Source: Hamadaea sp013361475 (GTDB lineage Bacteria > Actinomycetota > Actinomycetes > Mycobacteriales > Micromonosporaceae). Taken from it: DNA of 64,000 nucleotides. Below are positions 33,272 through 41,800 of this stretch, one piece after another. Positions within the stretch are counted from its first letter, which is position 1. Every line of letters begins with the position of its first letter. The notes beneath the pieces are model-generated. The model had not been told where the DNA came from. It saw only the letters and a program-made list of their open reading frames with translations, and ran no database searches. The position numbers and the translations under genes are program-made. Location of the stretch: positions 124,001 to 188,000 of the forward strand of contig NZ_JBFAHM010000005.1 of the NCBI RefSeq assembly GCF_040654195.1. Direction: 5' to 3'.

Positions 33272-34301
33272 GGCCCCTCCGTTCGTCCTGCTCAGCTCCC
33301 GGCTGTACGCGAAGAACGCATATCCTGCGGAAATAGCCCACCCGGTCGGCCCGGCGCACTTCGGTCTCAAGATCGCGATCGGGGACCAACTGCCCGCGCA
33401 GATGCGCCGGAACCTCGGCGACTCGGCGATGCCCGCAGATCAGCACACGCGCACCGGGACGAGCCGCCCGAACGATCAGTTCCAGGAAGTCCGACTGCTG
33501 CCCACGGGGCAGCCAGTCGGTCACGTTGGACAGGGCGAACACGTCGATGGTCGAGGCCGGCTGCTGCCGCAGGAACTCCCGGATATCGCTGTGGACCACA
33601 GTCAACCGGTCGAGGTGGCGCTGGATGAGCGGATAGCCGGACTCCGTCAGATACGGCGGCAGATGCTCCTCCGGCGGCATGCTGCCCAGCAAGAGCGGTG
33701 CCAGATAGGGGTTGTCCGCCACCGTCAGACCGGGCCGGAACAAACGCACCCGAAGACGGGCCAGCGGGCCCCAGAAGGTGGACATCCGCCGGACCGAGCC
33801 CTGCCAGATGATGCCGCGCCGGAGAAGATCCAGGTGATCGTCCCAGAACGACTGCGTCTGAGGCTCGAGCAACCCTCGCACCTTCTGGTAGATCACCTCG
33901 GCGTCGCCCGGCGGGGACACCCCGATCAGGCGGCGAAAGTCGGACAGCGTCAGCTCCCTCGCACCAGCGATCTTGAGCTTCGTGAGGTGCAGCTGGGGCG
34001 GCGCGATGTCGACGGCGATGATCTCGGCCGGCTGAAACCGCAGAAGGTTGAGCGGGGTGTCACCGGCAGACGCCAGGGTCAGGATCCGGTCCCCGGCCTG
34101 GGGCGTCAGCGCACGTTCGACGACGGTGAAGTCGTCCATTGTGAACGAGAATGCGATTGGACTGATCACGGAATTGGCTCTGCGATAGATCCGGCGTGTC
34201 CAGTGCAAACGACGATTCGACCGGTACTTGAGATTGATCATGCGTCCCCGCCGCTCGACTCTTTCGGCTGTCCGCAATCCATGCTTCGCCTTGGAAGTCA
34301 T
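33264..34301 (-). CDS. DUF3419/BtaA-like S-adenosylmethionine 3-amino-3-carboxypropyl transferase
   Basis: 345 aa (ATG 34301; ATG 34241, MINLKY, is a strong alternative). The segment MDDFTVVERALTPQAGDRILTLASAGD followed by NLLRFQPAEIIAVDIAPPQLHLTKLK is the SAM-binding 'GDRVL.IASAGD...VDLNP.QL.L.ELK' hallmark of BtaA/DUF3419. The C-terminal half has DVFALSNVTDWLP and a Rossmann-like ARPGARVLICGHR. BtaA moves the 3-amino-3-carboxypropyl group of SAM to diacylglycerol in betaine-lipid synthesis. No BtaB-type N-methyltransferase lies nearby, so a different acceptor is likely. It is the first gene of the operon. Confidence 0.72.
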   Translation of the reverse strand: MTSKAKHGLRTAERVERRGRMINLKYRSNRRLHWTRRIYRRANSVISPIAFSFTMDDFTVVERALTPQAGDRILTLASAGDTPLNLLRFQPAEIIAVDIAPPQLHLTKLKIAGARELTLSDFRRLIGVSPPGDAEVIYQKVRGLLEPQTQSFWDDHLDLLRRGIIWQGSVRRMSTFWGPLARLRVRLFRPGLTVADNPYLAPLLLGSMPPEEHLPPYLTESGYPLIQRHLDRLTVVHSDIREFLRQQPASTIDVFALSNVTDWLPRGQQSDFLELIVRAARPGARVLICGHRRVAEVPAHLRGQLVPDRDLETEVRRADRVGYFRRICVLRVQPGAEQDERRGRG

Positions 34302-34670
34302 CGACGGGAATCAACTGAGCGCACGAGGATGGCTGGCCGATTTCCGGCAGGAATGCTCAACTCTGTGAGCGGAGTCTCGGAGTGCGGTTCGGACGATCGC
34401 ACGGAGCGTGCGCTCTTCCACTCCGAATCGATGGACCCGTCGGCACACCCGGCCACAGGGTGATGAGCCGACCATCCATCCCCACCACGACACACTCTCA
34501 CCGTTCGGACGGCTACGTGAGGCGATGCGAGCCTCCCGTGGATCCGCATAGCCAGCGGATTCAAGATTTCTTCTATTCCCCTGCAAGCGGTGCGACCTAG
34601 CTTGAGGCGGTCCTGCGGCGTCCGCCGCTGGCGTCACCACTGACGGCCGACGGTCTTGTGAGGTGCCCCC
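34302..34670. promoter_or_regulatory. divergent intergenic region of the lipid/terpenoid operon and the LamG gene
   Basis: 369 bp with no gene I believe. It must hold the divergent promoters for the minus-strand operon and the plus-strand LamG-RHS pair. A relatively AT-rich patch (34558-34580, TTCAAGATTTCTTCTATT) and a GCGGCG-TC-CGCCGC inverted repeat (34615-34628) upstream of the LamG GTG are the only notable elements. Confidence 0.4.
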
Positions 34671-37600
34671 GTGTCTGCCCCGTCACATGTGCATACCTGG
34701 CTTCGTTCCTGGCAAGCCGCGGCCGCCGCGGCGGCGATGGTGCTTGCGACGCTGGTCGCCATTCCGTCGCCGGTGTCGGCCGATCCCGGCGATGAAGAGC
34801 TCCCGGCGGTTCCGTGCCCGGCGTTCGACGGCCCACCGGCCGCCGACGACGAATTCACGGCGTACCAATATGCCTTGGCTTGTGGGGTGAACGTCGAGGT
34901 GATGAGCCTGCGCGACATCGACCGCCAGGTGTTCGCCACCCCCACGGGCCTGATGGATGCCCAGGTCGCGGTGGAGCCGTACTGGGTGAAGAACGCCACG
35001 GGCGCATGGGTGGACATCGACCCGACGTTCGTCGCGCAGGCGAACGGCTCCGCGGCCTCAGCCGCGACGGTCATCGCGATAACAGCGGGCGCCGGAGGTC
35101 AGAACACGTTTGTTACCGCGACCGATCCCGGCCGGGGTTCGCTGTCGCTGACCTGGCCGCTCGGCGCGCTGCCGGCACCGGTCCTCACCGGATCGGTGGC
35201 GACCTACCCGGAGGTCCGGCCGGGCGTGGATCTCGCGGTGCAGGCCGAGGCGGTCGGCTTCTCGTGGGTCCTGGTGATCAAGACGCCCGAGGCGGCCGAC
35301 GATCCGATCCTCTCCGAGATCACCGTCGGGGTGCAGACCGACGGCCTGTCGGTGGTCGAGGATCCGGAGACCGGCCGGATCGACGTCGTCGACACCGCCG
35401 GTGACGTGGTATTCGAAGCCGGCCAGGGCATCATGTGGGACTCATCGCAGACCGGCTCGACGGTGGCGACGTTCTCGGCCGCCGAGGCCACCGAGGAGTC
35501 GACCACCGCGGCCGAGGCCACGACGGACGACCCCAGCCGGATCGGCGCCGTCGCGGTCGACGTGACCAAGACCGGCATCACCTTGAAGCCCGACACCCGG
35601 ATGCTCGCCGACGGCTCGCTCACCTACCCGGTCTACATCGACCCGCCGTTCACCTCCACGCGCAAGGCCTGGGCCAACGTGTACGCGGGCGCGCCGAGCA
35701 AAGGCTGGACCGGTGACACGAGCTGGCCCCGATCGGGGGGCATGCGGGTGGGTTACAACACCTGGAGCGACTGCGGTGACGGCTGCGGCCTGTGGCGGTC
35801 GGTGATCACGCTGAACATCGGCACGCTCAAAGGCAAGTACATCGACAAGGCTGTAGTGAAGGGCCTGCAGACCCACACCGGTGGCTGCGGCACGTACGGG
35901 CTGCAGTTGTGGCGGACCAAGCAGATCTCCAACGGCGTCTCCTGGAACGGCGTCGACTGGCTGTACGGCAGCCAGTTGCAGACCAAGGACGTGCCGTCGT
36001 CGAACGCCTCCGGCGGATGTTCGGGCACCGCCAACGAATGGGTGTCCTTCGACGGCTCCAACGTCAAAAAGCGGGTGCAGTCGGCCGCCGACGAGAACAA
36101 CGCCACGATCTCGTTCGGCTTCCGGTCCTCCAGCGAAGGCGACCGCAACGCCTGGCGGCGTATCCAGACCAAGTCCGTACGCCTGGAGGTCACCTACTAC
36201 ATCTATCCGCCGAAGCCGGATCGGTTGACCATCGACGGCGACGGCTGCGTCCCGAGCACGGCGGCGACGCAATGGGTGCTCTCCCGGAAGCCGACCATCG
36301 GCCTGCGGGCCAAGTCGTCGGAGTCCGAATCGGTGTACTCGCGGATCCGTGTCCGTAAGCAGGGCTCCGACACCGACCTGTACACCTACCGGACGCCGGA
36401 CCCGGTCGCGGCGTACTCCCCGGTCAGCTGGCCGCTGACCAGCTCGCTGGCCGACGGGGCGTACACCTACGCGGCTCGCTCCGAGGCACGCCAGTCGTCC
36501 GCGGTCAACTCCGGCTGGACCGACCCCTGCTACTTCAAGGTGGACGCGACCGTGCCGACCAAGCCGACGGTGACCGCCACCCCGGCCGCTCCCTACGCCG
36601 AAGGCTCGACCGTGACGCTCACGCTCGCCTCCTCGGATCCCGTCGTCAACAGTGTGTCGTCTGGGCTACAAGCCTACGAATACTCGTGGAACACATCGAC
36701 GTACGGCTCGACCACGGCGGCGTCGTCGCCCACGATCACCAGAGTCGCCTCGGCCGGACGGCACGTGCTCTACGTCCGCGCCGTGGACAACGCGGGCAAC
36801 CGCTCGATGGAAACCACCTACACCTTCTTCGTCGGCAACGACGTAGTGGCGTTTCCCAAGGGCATGTGGCGTTTCGAAGGCGACGCGTACAACGACGCCC
36901 TGCTCAGCACCTCCAGCCTGACGGCGGCCGCAGGGACGAGGGCGTACGGCCCGGATCGGGATGGCCGGGCGAACTCCGCCCTGGAACTCGACGGCGGTTC
37001 CTGCCTGACCGGTGCCGCGCCGGTGCGTACCGACGCGGCCTTCAGCGTGGCGCTGTGGGTGCGGGTCGATTCCGCGCCCACGCCGTACACGAAGATCCTC
37101 TCGCAGGGCAATTCGCTGCACTCGGCGTTCGAGATCGAGTACGACGCCACGGACAACAGGTTCTACTTCCTGTTGGGAACAAGCAGTGGTGCCAGCGACG
37201 AGGTGCAAGGAGTCGGCGTCAACAATCCCGCGCCACTCGGCCAGTGGGTGCACCTGACGGCGACCTTCGACCCTGACGCCGACGCGCAATATCTCGAGGC
37301 GACCGTCGGCGTGTCCTCCATCGGTTCCTCCCACCGGGAGATCGCCTTCACCCCCTGGAACGGTGCCAGCACCTTCGGGGTGGGCTGTCTACGCACGTCG
37401 GCCGGAACCACGTCGAACTATCTGGACGGCGCGATCGACGGTCTCGGTATCTGGCAGGGAGTGCTCAGCAGCACCGGACAGCACCAGGCAATGCGCGACC
37501 TTCCCGAGGCGGCGGAGTTGGCCAGGTGGGAGTTCCGCAACGGCGGTACCGACTCGTCCCGCTACAGCCGAACGCTGACCATTCCCGCTGGTGTCACGGT

Positions 37601-38813
37601 CGGCTTCGACCGATACCAGCGGCCGCAGGGTGCGGTGGTACTCGACGGGCAGTCCTGCCTCGAGTCGCCGAGCCTCGCGATGCCGGTGGAGAAGTCCTGG
37701 TCAGCTGCCACCTGGGTCAAGGCTGACACGACGAACATGGACACGCTGCTATCGACCGTCAACGACGCCTACAACGCGGGTTTCGACCTTCACACGCGTT
37801 CGGCAGGCTCCGGCGCAGTGCAGTTCGGCCTGAAGTACTTCAATGCCAGCCACACGCCGTACCTCGCACTCTTCGGCAACGTCCTGCCGGGCACATGGCA
37901 CCACGTGGCGGTGAGTTACGACGATGGCAAGCAGATCCGCAGCTTGTACCTCGACGGCAAGCTCGCTTCGCAGTTCTCGAGCGGCGCGATGGCCCCTACG
38001 ACCGCGGGTCTCTTGATCGGCTGCGGAAAGTCCGTGTCTAACGGCATGACGGTCCGAAGCGGGCACTTCCAAGGCTCTCTGCAGGACGTACGCCTCTGGC
38101 GTGGTCCGATCGACGCCGATGATCTCGCATCGATGATGGGGTACCCGCCGGCGGAGCTGACCGGCCGGTGGCGCCTGAGCGGAGGTATGGGCACCGACAC
38201 GTCCGGCAAGAGTCACAACGTCGTACTGGAAGGCCAGACGCGATCCACCGACGGGGCGAAGTGCGAGCCGGACAACGCGCTGGAGCTGTCGGGATCGGGG
38301 TCGGCGGCGACCGCCGGACCGGTGTTCGCCACGGACGACTCGTTCACAGTCTCGGCCTGGGTGCGGCTCACCACAGTGGCGGTGGATCAGACCGTGGTGT
38401 CGGCCGCCGGGCAGCAGGCGACCGGCATGCGGCTGCGATACAGCGCAAGCGAGCAGAAGTTCGGGTTCCTGATGATGAACTCCGACACCGCCGACACCAC
38501 CTGGCGGGCGCTGTACGGCGGGCCGGCGCCGGTCGTGGGCACCTGGTATCACCTGGTCGGGGTGTACGACATCGCCGCAGCCCAGATGCGGCTCTACGTC
38601 AGCGGGGGCCTCGTCGGCACCAAGTCCCGTCCGGCGAGCCCGTGGAACGCGACCGGACCGCTGGTGATCGGCGCGACCGGCACCGCGGCCGGTGCGCGAT
38701 CGCAGCGTCTGCAGGGCGCCATCGACGACGTCCTCGTCTGGCAGGGAGTTCTTCCCGCTCACGTGATCGAGCAGATCTCGCCCGCCGCCCCGATCCCGAT
38801 GTGCGTGGACTGA
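34671..38813 (+). CDS. secreted protein with three LamG/ConA-like domains
   Basis: 1380 aa, GTG start. A signal peptide (AAAAAAAMVLATLVAIPSPVSADPG, cut near 37) is followed by an N-terminal region of about 690 residues with DNRLRE-like features. These include 'PYWVKNATGAWVDIDPTF', 'YPVYIDPPF', a VWRSVITLNIGTLKGKYIDKAVVKG strand series and Cys pairs. One fibronectin/Ig-like unit follows (ATVPTKPTVTATPAAPY). Three LamG jellyroll domains begin near residues 731, 949 and 1162, each with 'SVALWVR/SAATWVK/TVSAWVR' and 'W(V/H)HL(T/A)...YDxxxxxxxLYVxG'. It is probably surface-associated and glycan- or protein-binding. It is followed 14 bases later by the RHS gene. Confidence 0.85.
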   Translation: MSAPSHVHTWLRSWQAAAAAAAMVLATLVAIPSPVSADPGDEELPAVPCPAFDGPPAADDEFTAYQYALACGVNVEVMSLRDIDRQVFATPTGLMDAQVAVEPYWVKNATGAWVDIDPTFVAQANGSAASAATVIAITAGAGGQNTFVTATDPGRGSLSLTWPLGALPAPVLTGSVATYPEVRPGVDLAVQAEAVGFSWVLVIKTPEAADDPILSEITVGVQTDGLSVVEDPETGRIDVVDTAGDVVFEAGQGIMWDSSQTGSTVATFSAAEATEESTTAAEATTDDPSRIGAVAVDVTKTGITLKPDTRMLADGSLTYPVYIDPPFTSTRKAWANVYAGAPSKGWTGDTSWPRSGGMRVGYNTWSDCGDGCGLWRSVITLNIGTLKGKYIDKAVVKGLQTHTGGCGTYGLQLWRTKQISNGVSWNGVDWLYGSQLQTKDVPSSNASGGCSGTANEWVSFDGSNVKKRVQSAADENNATISFGFRSSSEGDRNAWRRIQTKSVRLEVTYYIYPPKPDRLTIDGDGCVPSTAATQWVLSRKPTIGLRAKSSESESVYSRIRVRKQGSDTDLYTYRTPDPVAAYSPVSWPLTSSLADGAYTYAARSEARQSSAVNSGWTDPCYFKVDATVPTKPTVTATPAAPYAEGSTVTLTLASSDPVVNSVSSGLQAYEYSWNTSTYGSTTAASSPTITRVASAGRHVLYVRAVDNAGNRSMETTYTFFVGNDVVAFPKGMWRFEGDAYNDALLSTSSLTAAAGTRAYGPDRDGRANSALELDGGSCLTGAAPVRTDAAFSVALWVRVDSAPTPYTKILSQGNSLHSAFEIEYDATDNRFYFLLGTSSGASDEVQGVGVNNPAPLGQWVHLTATFDPDADAQYLEATVGVSSIGSSHREIAFTPWNGASTFGVGCLRTSAGTTSNYLDGAIDGLGIWQGVLSSTGQHQAMRDLPEAAELARWEFRNGGTDSSRYSRTLTIPAGVTVGFDRYQRPQGAVVLDGQSCLESPSLAMPVEKSWSAATWVKADTTNMDTLLSTVNDAYNAGFDLHTRSAGSGAVQFGLKYFNASHTPYLALFGNVLPGTWHHVAVSYDDGKQIRSLYLDGKLASQFSSGAMAPTTAGLLIGCGKSVSNGMTVRSGHFQGSLQDVRLWRGPIDADDLASMMGYPPAELTGRWRLSGGMGTDTSGKSHNVVLEGQTRSTDGAKCEPDNALELSGSGSAATAGPVFATDDSFTVSAWVRLTTVAVDQTVVSAAGQQATGMRLRYSASEQKFGFLMMNSDTADTTWRALYGGPAPVVGTWYHLVGVYDIAAAQMRLYVSGGLVGTKSRPASPWNATGPLVIGATGTAAGARSQRLQGAIDDVLVWQGVLPAHVIEQISPAAPIPMCVD

Positions 38814-38827
38814 TGAGGAGCCGACCC

Positions 38828-41800
38828 ATGTTCACCAGCAGGTTCACCAGATTCAGCGCCGGGCCGATCGCTGCGGTGCTGGTCGCGACGTTGATCGTGA
38901 CCGGATCCCCGGCCGCCGCGGAGGACGGGTTCTCCCGCAGTCCGCAGCCGTTCGACTCCACCGCGGTGGAACCGGTGTCCGGTACCGCGTCGGCCTTCCA
39001 GGACGGCGCGGCCAACTGGACCGGCAGTGCCGCCAACGCGGTCGGTGCGTCGGGCAGCGGCGACTGGAGTGCCACCGATCTGCCGCACACCGGTGCGTGG
39101 ACCCATGGCGGCTCGTCGGGTGGGTTCACCTACAGCTACGGCATGCGGATTCCACCGGCAGCCGGGCCGACGCCCGGGGTGAGTCTGGCGTACTCGTCGG
39201 CGTCGCACGACGGACGGACGTCGGGGACCAACAACCAGGCGTCCTGGATCGGCGACGGCTGGAGCTACTCGCCGAGCTTCATCGAACGCACCTATGTGTC
39301 GTGTGGCGCCGAATCGGAGGAGGACGGCAATCAGGGCGACGACCCGACTGGCGACCTGTGCTGGGAAGGCGACTCGCCGTCGCTGACGATCTCGCTCAAC
39401 GGCACCAGCGGCTCCCTGGTGCGCGACGACGAGACCGGAAAGTGGCGCTCCGCCGCCGATGCCAATTGGCGTATCGAGCGGGTGGGCAGTGTGGCCGGCT
39501 CGGGAGCGGCGTCGACCGAGCGGTGGGTGGTGACTACCACCGACGGGATGAAGCATTACTTCGCGTCGACCGCGTCGAGCCGGCTGACCGTGCCGGTGTT
39601 CGGCAATCACTCCGGTGAGGCGTGCTACAAGTCCGGCGACTTCGAGGGTTCGCGGTGCGACCAGGCGTACCGGTGGATGCTGGACTACAGCGTCGACGTG
39701 CACGGCAATCTGCTGCGGTACACCTACGGCACGACCACCGGCCGGTACGCCCCGGCGGTGGCGACCGACTCCACCGCCACGTACGTCCGGGAAGCGTGGC
39801 TGCTGAAGATCGAGTACGGCCTGCGGGACGGATCGACTGCCGGTCCCACGGCGAAGGTCGAGTTCACGACGGCCGACCGCTGCCTGTCCGACTGCCGCGA
39901 CGTCAGTAACAAGCCAAAGAAGGCGAACTGGCCGGACACGCCATGGGATCTGAACTGCGAGTCGAGTACCGACTGTGAGACGTACTCGCCCGCGTTCTTC
40001 TCGACCAAGCGGCTGACCGGCGTGGCCACCTACGTCGCCAACGGCACGAGTTTCCGCAAGGTGGACTCGTGGGCGCTGACCCACAAGTTCAAGGACTACG
40101 GCGACGAGGAACAGGTCGTGCTGTGGCTGGCCGCGGTCCGGCATAGCGGCCACGTCGGCGGCACCGCGAGCGAGCCGCCGGTCGAGTTCGGCGGCACGTT
40201 CTACGAGAACCGCGTCGACCTCGGCGAGGCGTGGCCGGCGATCTGGCGGCCCCGGCTGACCTCGATCAAGAACGAGACCGGCGGGGTCACCACGATCAAC
40301 TACTCGGAGCCGGACTGCGGCCCCGGCGACATCCCCGCCGACCACCACGCGAACAGCCGCCGGTGCTACCCGGTCAAGTACACCCCGGAGGGGTTGCGCG
40401 AGCCGGTCGACGCGTACTTCCACAAGTACGTCGTCCGGTCCATCGCCGAGGCCGACGCCGTCGGCGGTGGCCCGGTGGTGTGGCGCTTCTACGACTACTC
40501 GACGGCCGGTGGCGGCACCTCGGCGTTGTGGGGCTGGAACGACGCCGAGTTCGTGCCGAAAGACGACCGCGACTGGAACCAGTGGCGCGGGTACGCCGAA
40601 GTCACCACCCGCGTCGGCGACCCGGCCGACGTCGGCCCGCAGCAGCGTTCGCGTACGCGATACTTCCGTGGCTTCGACGGGGACAAGCAGCCCAGCGGCA
40701 CCCGGTCGGTGAGCGTGACCGATTCGCAAGGCAACACGGCAGTGGATCATCGGTCACTGGCCGGAATGGTGTGGGAGACGGCGTCCTACGACGACACCAC
40801 CATCATCGGCTCGACGACGACCTGGTACTGGCATTCACGCACCGCTGTGCGTACCTATGAGGGAGGAAAGGTCGAGGCGTTCCTGACCGGCGCCGCGCGA
40901 ACCGACACGCGGACCTTGCTGGCGGGTTCGTCCTGGCGCAAGACCCGCAGCCAGAACACGTTCGACGCCCACGGGCGGGTCGTGACCGTCGACGACACCG
41001 GCGATCTCGCCGTGACCGGCGACGAGAAATGCCAGCGAACCACGTACGCCGACAACGCGACAGCGTGGCTCTACGGCGCGGTGGCGACCCAGCAGGTGGT
41101 GTCGGTGACCTGCACCGCGACACCGAACCTTCCGGCGGACCTGATCAGTTCGATACGCGCCTACTACGACGGCAACACCTCCTACACGGTCGCGCCGGCC
41201 AAGGGTCTGATGACCAAAGCCGAGACCCTCGACTCGTGGAGCGATGGCGCCGCTGTGTACGCCACCATGGGCACCTCGACGTTCGACGCGCTCGGCCGGG
41301 CCCTCACCAAGACCGACGCTCTCGGAGCCGTCACCAAGACGGTGTACACGCCGGCCGGGGCCGGACCGGTCACGCAGACCACGGTCACCAACGCCGTCGG
41401 CCATGTCACGACCACCACCATGGAACCCGCCTGGGGTGCGGTGACGAAGACGGTCGCGCCGAACACGGGTGTGAGCACGCTGACCTACGATCCGCTCGGC
41501 CGCACGACCGCGGTCTGGACGCCCGGCCGGGATCCGCAGACCGTCGGTGCGACGAAACTGTTCAGCTACAAGGTCTCGCAGACCGAACCGTCGGCGGTCA
41601 CCACGAAGGCACTGCTGCCGGATGAGACCTACCTGACCTCGATCACGCTCTACGACTCGCTGTCCCGGGAACGCCAGACGCAGGCCCAAACCTACGGCGG
41701 CCGGCTGATCTCGCAGACCGTCTACGACTCGTACGGCCGGGCGAAGGTCGAGTCGGGGCCGGTGTTCAACAACCAGTCCGGTCCGACCGGCAAACTGGTG

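Noticed and set aside
38168..38827. In-frame extension of the RHS gene upstream of 38828
   Set aside because: It overlaps the third LamG domain of the previous gene in another frame; 38828 has a ribosome site and begins a signal peptide.
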